A DNA stretch of 64,000 bases from NCBI RefSeq assembly GCF_020193655.1, contig NZ_JADYVE010000006.1, forward strand, positions 348,017-412,016. The letters are read 5' to 3'. Each line of letters begins with the position of its first letter. The stretch's first letter is position 1. Source of the DNA: Ensifer sp. IC3342. Lineage in GTDB: Bacteria; Pseudomonadota; Alphaproteobacteria; Rhizobiales; Rhizobiaceae. Below the pieces are notes generated by a model that made no database searches, had not been told where the DNA came from, and was given only the letters and a program-made list of their open reading frames with translations. Shown one piece after another: positions 35,294 through 46,590 of the stretch. A program made the position numbers and the translations under genes.

Positions 35294-36717
35294 GGACGGA
35301 TCGCCTCGTTCTTGTCGTTGCCGCTTCCTGCGCCCGCGAAAGCGAGGAGAGGGATGGCGAAAGTGCGTCTAGCCGCGAGGTGCAGAATTGCCGCCTCGAA
35401 GACCATCGCGCCGGCCGTGGCGAACGCGGCGCCCGTCAGGCCTAAGGCCGGGATGAGAACAAAGTTCAGCGCGATGTTGACGGCGAGCGCGGTGGCATAA
35501 AGGATCGCACAGAGCTTCTGCCGGCCCGCCATGGTGAGCAGGGTTTCGACGGGGCCGACGAACGCCTTGGCCAGAATCCCGGCAAACAGGATCGCCATCA
35601 ATGGCGCGCCGGCCGTGAAGGCCGGGCCGAACAGGGATAGCAGGAAACGACCGGCGATTAGGACAGTGCCGCCCATCGCGAGCGAGGGCCAGAAGGACCA
35701 GTGTGCGCTTTCGGTTGCGATTTCGGCGAGCTGGCGGCTTTCACCGGAAGCCATCGCTTCGGAAAAGCGCGGCCCCGCCGCCGCCTTTACGGCGAACATG
35801 ACGAAATGGACCAGAGCCATGGTCTTTGCGGCCGCAAAGTAGATCGCGACGTCGTCTGGCGGCAGGTAAAGACCGACGATCACGACATCGGAATTGGTCA
35901 GCAGGAAACCGAAACCTTCGGCGAGAAATATCGGCACGGAAAGCCGCAGCCATGGCCCGAGTTCGATCTTCATCGGCCCGCGAACGTAGCGTTTGCGCAG
36001 GCGCCGTGTCATTGCAAGAAATTGCCCGAGCGTCGTGACATAGGTGGCCGCCAACGCGGCAACCATTGCTGTCTTCGCCGAATTGGGCATGCCGGCGGCG
36101 GTGGCCAGCACCATGAAGGTGAGTATGAGCAGCGGCCGGATGATGAAGGTGGGGCTCATCGCCGCGAGCGCCCAGCTATGCGCGCGGGCCGTGCCGTCCA
36201 TCACGTCGCCGAGCGCAATCATCGGCAGGGCGACAAGGCCGAGATAAAGGGCGACGAGATGATAGTGCTCGATCGTGTCCGCGAAGAACCAGAGACCGAT
36301 GCCGCCGATGGTCGCGAGTGCGGTCGCCGACAACAGTGCAAAGATACGCGCCACGATTGTCAGCCCGCGGATTTCGGCCACGGCGCCTGCCGTTTGATAT
36401 TCCGGCACGAAACGGATCACGGCCGCGTGCAGGCCGAGGCAGGAGAGATTCCCGAACAGGATGGCCAGGACCCAGACGAAGACGAAGATCCCGTATTCGA
36501 ACTCGCCCATCAGGCGAGCGAGAACGATCTGCGAGACGAGGGCAATGGCCGCACTGAAGATGCGGATCGCAAAAGCAATCAGCGCCGTGCGTTGCGCGCG
36601 ACTCTTGGGATCAGCGCCGGACGCTATCGGTCCAAGCCTCACCAGCAGCGGAGACAGGCGTTGCCTCAGCGCCGACGGCAACATTCGTCTGGCCGATTGA
36701 CATACCGCCATGAACAC
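35290..36717 (-). CDS. Polysaccharide flippase (Wzx/MVF-type)
   Basis: A 475-residue inner-membrane protein with 12 to 14 helices of the MOP exporter superfamily. IVLARLMGEFEYGIFVFVW near residues 64-82 and NSDVVIVGLYLPPDDVAIYFAAAKT around residue 280 are typical of lipopolysaccharide or exopolysaccharide repeat-unit flippases. It is the first gene of a two-gene unit with the acyltransferase. No glycosyltransferase is nearby, so the glycan it serves must be made elsewhere. Confidence 0.85.
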   Translation of the reverse strand: MFMAVCQSARRMLPSALRQRLSPLLVRLGPIASGADPKSRAQRTALIAFAIRIFSAAIALVSQIVLARLMGEFEYGIFVFVWVLAILFGNLSCLGLHAAVIRFVPEYQTAGAVAEIRGLTIVARIFALLSATALATIGGIGLWFFADTIEHYHLVALYLGLVALPMIALGDVMDGTARAHSWALAAMSPTFIIRPLLILTFMVLATAAGMPNSAKTAMVAALAATYVTTLGQFLAMTRRLRKRYVRGPMKIELGPWLRLSVPIFLAEGFGFLLTNSDVVIVGLYLPPDDVAIYFAAAKTMALVHFVMFAVKAAAGPRFSEAMASGESRQLAEIATESAHWSFWPSLAMGGTVLIAGRFLLSLFGPAFTAGAPLMAILFAGILAKAFVGPVETLLTMAGRQKLCAILYATALAVNIALNFVLIPALGLTGAAFATAGAMVFEAAILHLAARRTFAIPLLAFAGAGSGNDKNEAIRP

Positions 36718-36830
36718 GAGGACACCCTGACACTACGCAATACAGGGCTCCACTTCTGCCAGATCAGCGTTAACAAACGGTTCGCTTACGCTGCTATCCA
36801 ACGTGAACCGCCGCTAGGCGGAACGTTCTT

Positions 36831-36857
36831 ATGAAAATGCCGCCCGAAGGCGGCATT
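36831..36857 (-). terminator. Rho-independent terminator after secA
   Basis: AATGCCGCC (36836-36844) pairs with GGCGGCATT (36849-36857) around a CGAA loop, followed on the minus strand by TTTTC. It starts 4 bp after the secA stop. Confidence 0.8.
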
Positions 36858-36860
36858 CGA

Positions 36861-39572
<2,712 letters not shown>

Positions 39573-39679
39573 ATGAATGGCCCTTTCTTTATTTGTCGCC
39601 TGGGGTTTCAGGTTGGGCTTGAAAAACCGCATAATGCCATGAAACGCCCGGAAACTGTTCTGGACGCGAGGTTGCGTGA

Positions 39680-39708
39680 CAGATAAGAGGGGGGTCGGAT
39701 TATGTCAA
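39680..39708 (-). promoter_or_regulatory. Sigma-70-type promoter of secA
   Basis: On the minus strand TTGACA (39703-39708) and TATCTG (39680-39685) are separated by exactly 17 bp. The start codon of secA is about 108 bp downstream. The -35 box is a perfect consensus match. Confidence 0.65.
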
Positions 39709-39812
39709 CGCACTTGCACTGCCGGATGGTTACAGAACGGCCACATTCGGTGTTGTGCAGCCGCAGGGCCTGAGGCAATCGCGCCGGCGGTCAATGGTGA
39801 AAGGTTAGGGAA

Positions 39813-40667
39813 ATGTCCAGATACAAGACTTTGGCGGCTGCGATATTCGTCGCGGCGATCGCTGTCAACGGAGCGCGCGCCGAAGAAACCGATCCGGTAA
39901 TCGCGAAGGTTGGCGAGCAGGAGGTCCGCCAGTCCGAGCTCAATCTCGCTCTCGGTGGTCTTGATCCTCAGCTTCAGCAGATGCCGGAGGAGCAGAAACG
40001 CGCCGCCGCGCTTTCGGCCGTCATCGACGTCAAGCTTCTGGCAAAGAACGCTGAGAAGGAAGGCCTGCAGGACGACGCCGTCTTCAAGCAGCGTATCGCC
40101 TATCTCACCGAACGCGAGCTGCACAACGCGTTCTTCAAGAAACATGTCGTGGATGCGGTGACGCAGGAAGACATCAAGGCACGCTACGACAAGGAAATTG
40201 CCGCAATCCCGGCACAGGAAGAGATCAAGGCACGCCATATCCTGGTGAAGACCGAGGACGAGGCCAAGGCGGTGATCAAGGAGCTTGACGCCGGCAAGAG
40301 CTTCGTCGAGCTCGCAAAGGCCAAGTCGTCCGATCCGAACAAGGATGACGGCGGCGATCTAGGCTATTTCGCCAAGGGGCGGATGGTGCCGGAATTCGAG
40401 GTGGCCGCCTTCGCTCTCGAAAAGGGCACCTACACCAAAACCCCGGTGAAGACGCAGTTCGGCTTCCACGTCATCCTCGTTGAGGACAAGCGTCCGCAGG
40501 CGCCGCCGACGCTGGAACAGGTCGAGCCCCAGGTTCGTCAGCTGGTCATGCGTGACAAGTACCTTGAGCTTCTGGCTTCCGCGAAAAAGGAAACCGGCGT
40601 CGAAATTTCGGATCCGGCGCTCAAGAAGGCCTATGACGAGGCCAACAAGCCGCAGGAAACGAAGTAA
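39813..40667 (+). CDS. Parvulin-type periplasmic peptidyl-prolyl isomerase
   Basis: A 284-residue foldase of the PrsA/SurA type. The signal peptide runs to about residue 23 (VNGARA-EE). A SurA-like N-terminal helical region (residues 30-120) is followed by a PPIC domain from KARHILVKTEDEA to FGFHVILVEDKR (about 135-225), with GGDLGYFAKGRMVPEFE inside. It helps fold outer-membrane or periplasmic proteins. Its divergence from secA fits an export-linked role. The stop is followed after 26 bp by a RIME copy. Confidence 0.9.
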   Translation: MSRYKTLAAAIFVAAIAVNGARAEETDPVIAKVGEQEVRQSELNLALGGLDPQLQQMPEEQKRAAALSAVIDVKLLAKNAEKEGLQDDAVFKQRIAYLTERELHNAFFKKHVVDAVTQEDIKARYDKEIAAIPAQEEIKARHILVKTEDEAKAVIKELDAGKSFVELAKAKSSDPNKDDGGDLGYFAKGRMVPEFEVAAFALEKGTYTKTPVKTQFGFHVILVEDKRPQAPPTLEQVEPQVRQLVMRDKYLELLASAKKETGVEISDPALKKAYDEANKPQETK

Positions 40668-40693
40668 GCTTTTGCCGGATGCCGCGTCGCCTG

Positions 40694-40799
40694 CTGCATG
40701 AAAATCCTTAAATCGTAGGCGGTTCAAGGGTAAAAACATGCAGCAACTCAAAGTGCTACAGCTTCCTTTGCGCGTCTGATAAGACGCGCGGCGCTGTAG
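40694..40799. repeat. RIME-type palindromic element (full copy)
   Basis: Reverse-oriented copy, from CTGCATGAAAATCC through ACATGCAGCAACTCAAAGTG to GCGCGTCTGATAAGACGCGC and GCTGTAG. It lies between the parvulin gene and argJ, both rightward. Confidence 0.87.
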
Positions 40800-40904
40800 A
40801 GGGTTGAACGGCACCCGGTTTCAATCATTGTCGATGCCCGACGGTTCGAGACCGCCGGGCATTTGTCGCAACATCATCCACGGTTCTCCAAAGCAGGTTC
40901 ATCC

Positions 40905-42146
40905 ATGTCCGGCTCTGTTTCTCCGCTCGCTCCGAAAACCTTCGCCGAAATGCCGCCGCTTCGAGGTGTGCGCATGGCTACGGCCGCGGCAGGGATCAAG
41001 TACAAGAACCGCACCGATGTGCTGATGATGATCTTCGACGAGCCCGCTGCGGTTGCTGGTGTGTTCACCCGATCGAAATGCCCGTCGGCGCCGGTCGATT
41101 TCTGCCGCAGGAATCTGTCGGGAGGCGCTGCTCGTGCCGTCGTCGTCAATTCGGGCAATGCCAATGCGTTCACCGGCAAGAAGGGACGGGAAGCGACCGA
41201 ACTCACGGCGCAGTCCGCGGCCAAGGCCGTCGGATGCAACGAGAACGAGATCTTCCTTGCCTCGACCGGCGTGATCGGCGAACCGCTCGATGCGACCAAA
41301 TTCGCCGGCGTGCTCGATGGTCTTGCGGCTTCCGCCAAGGAAGATTTCTGGTTCGAGGCCGCCGAGGCGATCATGACCACGGATACCTATCCGAAGGTCG
41401 CGACCCGCAGCGCTAAGATCGGCGGCGTCACGGTGACGATCAACGGCATCGCCAAGGGCGCAGGCATGATCGCGCCCGACATGGCGACGATGCTTTCCTT
41501 CGTGGTGACGGATGCGGATATCGCGCCGCCAGCGCTACAGGCGCTGCTTTCCGCCGGCGTCGGCCCGACCTTCAACTCCGTCACGGTCGACAGCGATACC
41601 TCCACCTCCGACACGTTGATGTTGTTTGCGACCGGTGCAGCGGCGAAGGACGGCCAGGCGAAGATCGTGGACGCCGCCGATCCGCGCCTCGACGCCTTCC
41701 GCGCCGCGCTCAACGATCTGTTGCGCGATTTGGCTCTGCAGGTGGTGCGTGACGGTGAGGGCGCCCGCAAGATGGTGATCGTAACCGTCGAAGGTGCGGA
41801 GAGCGATGCTGCGGCCAAACGGATTGCGCTGTCGATCGCCAATTCGCCGCTCGTCAAGACGGCTGTTGCCGGCGAGGATGCGAACTGGGGTCGCGTGGTC
41901 ATGGCTGTCGGCAAATCCGGGGAGATGGCCGAACGAGACCGGCTGGCGATCTGGTTCGGCGATGTGCGCGTTGCCGTTGCGGGCGAGCGGGATCCGGACT
42001 ATTCGGAGGCGGCGGCAAGCGCCGTCATGAAGGGTGAGGACATTCCAATCCGCGTCGACATCGGCCTCGGTTCCGGCCGCGCGACCGTCTACACCTGCGA
42101 TCTGACCAAGGAATATGTCGAGATCAACGGCGACTACAGAAGCTGA
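40905..42146 (+). CDS. argJ: Bifunctional glutamate N-acetyltransferase/ornithine acetyltransferase
   Basis: A 413-residue Ntn-type enzyme of arginine biosynthesis that moves acetyl from acetylornithine to glutamate and can also use acetyl-CoA. The autocleavage site and nucleophile threonine lie in [15 protein letters not shown] near residue 190, splitting it into alpha and beta chains. [14 protein letters not shown] and the end [25 protein letters not shown] are characteristic. The ATG at 40905 matches family length. It is the first of a likely argJ-GNAT-mutT unit. Confidence 0.95.
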   Translation: MSGSVSPLAPKTFAEMPPLRGVRMATAAAGIKYKNRTDVLMMIFDEPAAVAGVFTRSKCPSAPVDFCRRNLSGGAARAVVVNSGNANAFTGKKGREATELTAQSAAKAVGCNENEIFLASTGVIGEPLDATKFAGVLDGLAASAKEDFWFEAAEAIMTTDTYPKVATRSAKIGGVTVTINGIAKGAGMIAPDMATMLSFVVTDADIAPPALQALLSAGVGPTFNSVTVDSDTSTSDTLMLFATGAAAKDGQAKIVDAADPRLDAFRAALNDLLRDLALQVVRDGEGARKMVIVTVEGAESDAAAKRIALSIANSPLVKTAVAGEDANWGRVVMAVGKSGEMAERDRLAIWFGDVRVAVAGERDPDYSEAAASAVMKGEDIPIRVDIGLGSGRATVYTCDLTKEYVEINGDYRS

Positions 42147-42230
42147 CGCTCTGGTTCCTTGGTCCGAGGTTGCGAACGAATGGCATCGAATGACAGGCAG
42201 CCGCCCACGACGGATGCGGTGGTTGGGGAA

Positions 42231-43025
42231 ATGATCATGGTTGATCTTCCGAGTGTGCGTCGCCTGGAAGCCGTCGGCTTTCGCGCCTGGCCGGCTGCGA
42301 GCGTTCAGTATGACGGCAGTTGGTTGATCCGCCTTACGGCGGGACATGCGTCCAAGCGTCTGAACTCGGTCAACCCGCTCGATCCGTCGGATTACCGTGA
42401 CATTCCCATCCGGCTCGAAAAGGCGGGCAAGCGCTTCTCCGATTACGGTCGCCCGCTCACTGTTCGCCAGACGCCGCTGACGCCGCCGCAATTGGTCGCC
42501 CACATGGACAAAGAAGGCTGGGCCGCATTCGGGAACAGCCTGGTGCTAGCGGCGGACCTGGCCGAGCGCGAATTCGGCGACGGCATAGACCACCTCCCCA
42601 TCAAGGATGTCGGTCGCTTCGTCGATGCGCGCATCCTGATCGGCAAGGAGGAGCCGCAGACCAAGGCGGCGCTCACCGAAATCATCAATGCCATCAAGCC
42701 GGAATGCGGCCTGTTCCTGTTCGAGGACCTTGAGATCGGCCCGACCGCCGTGTCGCTGGTGGTCCAAGACAACGATCTGGCCGGCATCATGCAGTTCGCG
42801 GTTGCCGAGGGCGTGCGCCGAAAGGGCGTCGGTTCGGCGTTGCTCGATGCGTCGCTGCGCTGGGCGCGCCTCAAGGGTGCGAAAAAGGCCTGGCTGCAGG
42901 TGGAGGCGGACAATGAAGCGGCGGTCGAACTTTACCGCAAGGCGGGCTTTACCGAGGTCTATCGCTATCTCTACCGGACACCTACAGCGCCGTGCGTCTC
43001 TTCAGACGCACAAAGCTTGCTATAA
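42231..43025 (+). CDS. GNAT N-acetyltransferase with RIME-encoded tail
   Basis: A 264-residue GNAT-family enzyme. The acetyl-CoA-binding motif A is GVRRKGVGSALLDASLRWA near residues 200-218, with QVEADNEAAVELYRKAGF as motif B. The N-terminal half is a second, GNAT-like segment. The substrate is unknown. The last 13 codons and the TAA stop are RIME sequence, giving TAPCVSSDAQSLL, the same frame as the tail of the cyclotransferase at 7424. Starts at 42180, 42231 and 42237 are possible; GGTTGGGGA favours the last two. Confidence 0.85.
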   Translation: MIMVDLPSVRRLEAVGFRAWPAASVQYDGSWLIRLTAGHASKRLNSVNPLDPSDYRDIPIRLEKAGKRFSDYGRPLTVRQTPLTPPQLVAHMDKEGWAAFGNSLVLAADLAEREFGDGIDHLPIKDVGRFVDARILIGKEEPQTKAALTEIINAIKPECGLFLFEDLEIGPTAVSLVVQDNDLAGIMQFAVAEGVRRKGVGSALLDASLRWARLKGAKKAWLQVEADNEAAVELYRKAGFTEVYRYLYRTPTAPCVSSDAQSLL

Positions 43026-43082
43026 CACTTTGAATTGCATGTTTTTGTCGTTAAATCGGCTCCGCTCTAAAGGAACGTGCAG
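42983..43082. repeat. RIME-type palindromic element overlapping a gene end
   Basis: Full-length, somewhat decayed copy. Its first arm (TACAGCGCCGTGCGTC...GACGCACAAAG) encodes the C-terminus of the GNAT protein. The second arm ends at CGTGCAGG, a few bases before the mutT ribosome-binding site GGAGGG. Confidence 0.82.
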
Positions 43083-43095
43083 GAGGGCCTGAGGC

Positions 43096-43509
43096 ATGGA
43101 CATCGAGGGAAAGAGGATCGTGCTGGTTGCGGCCTGCGCCCTGGTCGATTCCGACGGTCGCATCCTGCTGGCGCAGCGTCCGCAGGGAAAATCGCTTGCC
43201 GGGCTTTGGGAGTTTCCTGGTGGTAAGGTGGAGCCCGGTGAAACGCCTGAGGCGACGCTGATCCGCGAGCTGGAGGAGGAGCTCGGCATCCGCACGAAGG
43301 TCGCATGCCTTGCGCCGCTCACCTTCGCGAGCCACAGCTATGATGATTTCCACCTGCTGATGCCGCTCTATGTATGCCGGCGATACGAGGGTTTTGCCGA
43401 GGGACGCGAGGGCCAGCCGATCAAGTGGGTGCGGCCGAAAGCGCTGCGCGACTATCCGATGCCTCCGGCGGACGAACCGCTGATCCCATTTCTGATGGAT
43501 TTGCTCTGA
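43096..43509 (+). CDS. mutT: 8-oxo-dGTP diphosphatase MutT
   Basis: A 137-residue Nudix hydrolase that removes oxidised dGTP from the nucleotide pool. The full Nudix box GGKVEPGETPEATLIRELEEELGI spans about residues 41-64 with all metal-binding glutamates. AACALVDSDGRILLAQRPQGKSLAGLWEFPG precedes it, as in MutT. The sequence after GTGCAGGAGGGCC, at the end of a RIME copy, provides its ribosome-binding site. It is the last gene of the argJ unit. Confidence 0.9.
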   Translation: MDIEGKRIVLVAACALVDSDGRILLAQRPQGKSLAGLWEFPGGKVEPGETPEATLIRELEEELGIRTKVACLAPLTFASHSYDDFHLLMPLYVCRRYEGFAEGREGQPIKWVRPKALRDYPMPPADEPLIPFLMDLL

Positions 43510-43590
43510 ACCAGAAATGGCCGCACGCCGTTGCGTTGGGCCGATTGTTTCCGCCTCATGGCGCGAATCTACCGGAAATCTCGAAGTTTA

Positions 43591-43605
43591 TTAATCAAAA
43601 GTTTA
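43591..43605. promoter_or_regulatory. CtrA-like box before the pilin-associated gene
   Basis: TTAA-TCAAAAG-TTTA differs from the TTAA-N7-TTAA CtrA site at one base. It lies 140 bp before the small membrane protein gene that precedes the Flp pilin. Confidence 0.35.
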
Positions 43606-43744
43606 TCACCCTCGCGGCATGATAGGGCCATCAGTTTCGGTGCTTGCCAGTTATGGCGTGACACCGGTTTCGAGCAGGTGTGGTCAGGTCGAGGCTTGGG
43701 AAGGGTGCTTCGCCCGCCGCTCTTTACGTGTTTGCGAGGCTGGG

Positions 43745-44065
43745 ATGGTAGACGAAGATTTCTGGAGGACAGTTCAGGACAAGGATCTGGCGGCGAGCCA
43801 GGCCCGTCGGACGGGCGTGCTCAATCTGTCGCTGCTGTTCGGAACGGCGGTAATTGCGCTGACGATGATCCTCACGCCGATGCTGTCGTCAAGGGCGGAT
43901 AAGCGCGTGCTGGCGAATACGCCGATGGACTACGACAATATTTCGACCGGCTCGATTCCTTCGAACGGCACCAGCAGGCGCTACACGGTACGCCGCAGCG
44001 TGCTGCAGGAAATGCCGGGCGCCGTCTGCATCATTGATGCGGATGGCAGCAAGAGCGGATGCTGA
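43745..44065 (+). CDS. Small single-pass membrane protein
   Basis: A 106-residue protein of unknown function. A polar N-terminus (VDEDFWRTVQDKDLAASQARRTG) is followed by one transmembrane helix (VLNLSLLFGTAVIALTMILTPML, about residues 27-49). A short periplasmic tail carries two cysteines near its end (GAVCIIDADGSKSGC). The ATG at 43745 has GAGG upstream. It lies 154 bp before the Flp pilin gene in the same direction, separated by a decayed RIME. A role with the pilin is possible but not shown. Confidence 0.65.
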   Translation: MVDEDFWRTVQDKDLAASQARRTGVLNLSLLFGTAVIALTMILTPMLSSRADKRVLANTPMDYDNISTGSIPSNGTSRRYTVRRSVLQEMPGAVCIIDADGSKSGC

Positions 44066-44087
44066 GTTGAACGGAATGCCAGGCTCG

Positions 44088-44175
44088 CATGTTTCTTAGG
44101 TCGGATCTGATCTAACAACGTGCAGTGATTCAAACTGCAGCGTCGTGCGTGTGAAAAAGACGCACAGCGCCGCAG
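44088..44175. repeat. RIME-type palindromic element (shortened copy)
   Basis: GCATGTTTCTTAGGTCGGAT...CAACGTGCAG, then TGATTCAAACTGCAGCGTCGTGCG and GACGCACAGCGCCGCAG. Both arms are present but about 15 bp shorter than the full copies. It lies between the small membrane protein and the Flp pilin. Confidence 0.75.
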
Positions 44176-44219
44176 GCAGGCGCTTCCCGTTCCGGGCGGT
44201 AGAAACGGGGGTGGGGCGC

Positions 44220-44393
44220 ATGACCAAGTTCGCAGGCTTCATTCGCAGCAGAGACGGTGCCACGGCCGTCGAATACGGCCTCCTCGCCGCGCTTATCTCC
44301 GTCGGTCTCCTCATCGGTCTGGAGAGTTTCTCGGATGCGCTGCTCGGCCTCTTCAATCACGTGGTGGATACGGTTGAGTCGAGTTGGGGGTGA
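44220..44393 (+). CDS. Flp-family type IVb pilin
   Basis: A 57-residue prepilin. A short basic leader (MTKFAGFIRSRDG) ends at the prepilin-peptidase site between Gly13 and ATAVEYGLLAALI, with the glutamate at position +5 and tyrosine at +6 as in Flp/PilA pilins. The hydrophobic helix and a short acidic tail follow. No tad/cpa secretion genes are in the window, so it is an orphan copy here that must rely on a machine encoded elsewhere. Confidence 0.85.
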   Translation: MTKFAGFIRSRDGATAVEYGLLAALISVGLLIGLESFSDALLGLFNHVVDTVESSWG

Positions 44394-44431
44394 GGACGCG
44401 CCGAAGGCGCCGAGAGGCTGGCTTTCACTGT

Positions 44432-44488
44432 AATTCAAAGTGCTACAGCGACCTATGTGCGTCTGAATAGACGCACGGCGCTGCAGTG
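44432..44488. repeat. Half RIME element
   Basis: GTAATTCAAAGTGCTACAGCG then GTGCGTCTGAATAGACGCAC and GGCGCTGCAG form the GC-rich arm only. It ends 4 bp from the stop of the convergent methyltransferase gene. Confidence 0.75.
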
Positions 44489-44492
44489 CCGC

Positions 44493-45380
44493 CTATCTTT
44501 CTTTCAGCGGATGCTCGTTGACGCCGAGCGCTTCAGACAGCCTTTGCTTCGCGGAACCGGGTCGCAACGGTTTTTGCTGGCTCTCGTGCGGCGCCCAACC
44601 GGAAACATAGATGATCGAGAACGTCGCGCGGATGCGGCCATCGGGGTCGGAGAAGCGTTCCGCATAGATCTCGGCTGCCTTCAGGAAGAACCGCCGGGAA
44701 ACCGGCGCGCGACTGCGGGCCGCCAGAGGGTTTGTCATGCCCATGGCCCTGAGGTCCTTCAGCAACGCGAAAAGCGAATCGTAGCGGACCGTGTAGGTTT
44801 CAGCGTCCGCGACCGGCAGGGCAAAGCCTGCCCGCTGCAGCAGAGCACCCATTTCGCGAACGTCGGCAAAGGGAATGACCCTTGGGCTCGCCCCGCCGGT
44901 CAGCTCGGCCTCGGCGGCGAGAAGCGACTCGCGAAGCTCTTGCAACGTGCCGTTGCCCGGGATCGCCGCAAGGAACAGGCCATCCGGCTTCAACACGCGA
45001 CGGGCCTGTATGAAGACGCCGGGCGTATCGTTGGTCAGATGCAGCGAAAGTGGCGAAACGAGGAGATTGAGCGACTCCGGTGCGGCGGGGATCCGCTCCA
45101 GTGGAGCGACCGTAACCGGTTGGTCTCCGGAACCGAAGCCGTTCTCCGTTTCCACGCGCTCGATTGTTTCGACCTTGCCTGTCGCGGCAAGACAGCGGGC
45201 CGTGGCGCCGGTATAGCCATGCAATTCCATTGCCCGGTCGAAATGCCTTTCAACGACGCTGACGCGCTCGGCGAGCTCCCGCGCCACGATATCGAGCAGG
45301 AAGGTTGCCTTCTGATCGCCGTTGACGAGGGCCCTGTGGCGGCGCGCCTCGACGAGGCTCTGGTCAAAGATGATTTCCAC
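44493..45380 (-). CDS. BioC/Ndufaf5-like SAM-dependent methyltransferase-fold protein
   Basis: A 295-residue protein. It starts at a GTG (VEIIFDQSLVEARRHRAL) with GGAGAGAG seven bases ahead; the longer TTG start at 45434 is less likely. A Rossmann methyltransferase core (VERHFDRAMELHGYTGATAR, LNLLVSPLSLHLTNDTPG, ARRVLKPDGLFLAAIPG) is followed by a C-terminal region typical of the Ndufaf5 family, which in mitochondria hydroxylates an arginine of a complex I subunit. The GxGxG loop is not canonical. It is divergent from comF. Confidence 0.82.
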   Translation of the reverse strand: MEIIFDQSLVEARRHRALVNGDQKATFLLDIVARELAERVSVVERHFDRAMELHGYTGATARCLAATGKVETIERVETENGFGSGDQPVTVAPLERIPAAPESLNLLVSPLSLHLTNDTPGVFIQARRVLKPDGLFLAAIPGNGTLQELRESLLAAEAELTGGASPRVIPFADVREMGALLQRAGFALPVADAETYTVRYDSLFALLKDLRAMGMTNPLAARSRAPVSRRFFLKAAEIYAERFSDPDGRIRATFSIIYVSGWAPHESQQKPLRPGSAKQRLSEALGVNEHPLKER

Positions 45381-45438
45381 GATACTCTCTCCGAAATCAC
45401 GGATGCAAAGAAACCCTGGCGTGGACAAAGTCAACCAT

Positions 45439-46215
45439 ATGGAACCGGATGGATGGCGAAATCGCGCCTTGCGTTGGGCAGCGCACTTGCGCCGCCTCGG
45501 AAGCGAAGCCGTCGCGATCGTCTTTCCGCCGGTCTGCTGCGGCTGCGGCCGGCTGACTGGCGATCATCATGCCGTATGTCCGGCCTGCTGGTCCGGCCTC
45601 CGGCTGATCGAGCGCCCCTATTGCGAGATCCTCGGGCTGCCCTTCGCCTTCGATCCCGGACCGGGTTCAGTCTCCCCCGAAGCCATCGCCGAGCCCCCTG
45701 TCTTCGACCGGCTTCGCTCGGTGGCGATCCACGATGGTGTCGTGCGCGATCTCGTCCACGGTTTGAAATACCGCGACCGCACCGATCTGGCGCCGATGAT
45801 GGGTGAATGGATGATCCGTGCGAGCGATGGCGCGGTTGCGGCCGCCGACATGATCGTACCGGTTCCACTCCACGCATTCCGCCTCTGGCGGCGAAAGTTC
45901 AACCAGGCCGCCGAACTCGCCCGTGTGATCGCGAGTAGTGCGGGAAAACCCTACCGGCCGGACGTGCTTCGCCGCATCAAGCGCACCAGCCGGCAGGTCG
46001 GTCTCGGTGCCCGGGCGCGTGAGGAGAATGTCCGCGGTGCTTTCGTCGTCCCCGAAAACGGCAAACCCGGTCTCAGCGGGAAAAGAATTATACTCGTGGA
46101 CGATGTATATACGACCGGTGCAACCGTCTCGGCCGCCACCCGTGCGCTGAAGCGGGCAGGGGCCGGCGACGTCACGGTTTTGACCTTTGCAAGAGCTATG
46201 TCCGGTCCTATATGA
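45439..46215 (+). CDS. comF: ComF-family phosphoribosyltransferase-like protein
   Basis: A 258-residue protein with an N-terminal zinc ribbon (FPPVCCGCGRLTG and VCPACWSGL, about residues 26-55) and a C-terminal PRTase-type domain whose PRPP loop is RIILVDDVYTTGATVSAA near residue 215. ComF proteins are involved in DNA uptake and perhaps nucleotide salvage; the enzymatic role is unsettled. IVPVPLHAFRLWRRKFNQAAELA is the conserved family stretch. It starts a rightward group with grxC, a nitrilase and DUF1178, a common alphaproteobacterial neighbourhood. Confidence 0.88.
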   Translation: MEPDGWRNRALRWAAHLRRLGSEAVAIVFPPVCCGCGRLTGDHHAVCPACWSGLRLIERPYCEILGLPFAFDPGPGSVSPEAIAEPPVFDRLRSVAIHDGVVRDLVHGLKYRDRTDLAPMMGEWMIRASDGAVAAADMIVPVPLHAFRLWRRKFNQAAELARVIASSAGKPYRPDVLRRIKRTSRQVGLGARAREENVRGAFVVPENGKPGLSGKRIILVDDVYTTGATVSAATRALKRAGAGDVTVLTFARAMSGPI

Positions 46216-46260
46216 CAGTCAATATCCGGCCTCGTGCCTGTGAAGGAGCGGTTCAAAAAT

Positions 46261-46518
46261 ATGGCTTCGGTCGTCATTTATACGCGTCAGTTCTGCGGCT
46301 ATTGCTCGGCAGCGAAGAAACTTCTCGAAACCAAAGGCGTCACCTTCGTCGAACATGATGCGACCCATGATCCGGGTCTACGCCAGACGATGATCGAAAA
46401 GTCCAACGGCGGCACGACTTTCCCGCAGATCTTCATCAACGACCTACATGTCGGTGGATGTGACGACCTGCATGCGCTCGACCGGGCCGGCAAGCTCGAC
46501 GAGATGCTCGTAGCCTAA
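46261..46518 (+). CDS. grxC: Glutaredoxin 3
   Basis: An 85-residue dithiol glutaredoxin. The active site CGYC lies at about residues 12-15. TTFPQIFI holds the cis-proline, and GGCDDLHAL is the glutathione-binding turn with an extra cysteine typical of GrxC. It reduces protein disulfides and supplies ribonucleotide reductase using glutathione. The ATG at 46261 is the normal start; the GTG at 46234 in frame would add nine residues. Confidence 0.93.
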   Translation: MASVVIYTRQFCGYCSAAKKLLETKGVTFVEHDATHDPGLRQTMIEKSNGGTTFPQIFINDLHVGGCDDLHALDRAGKLDEMLVA

Positions 46519-46590
46519 CGGTTTGACGCGCGGCCATCGCGCACAGCCGAAGCCATGGCGTGCGTGAAGATGGCTACGGAGAGATGAACG

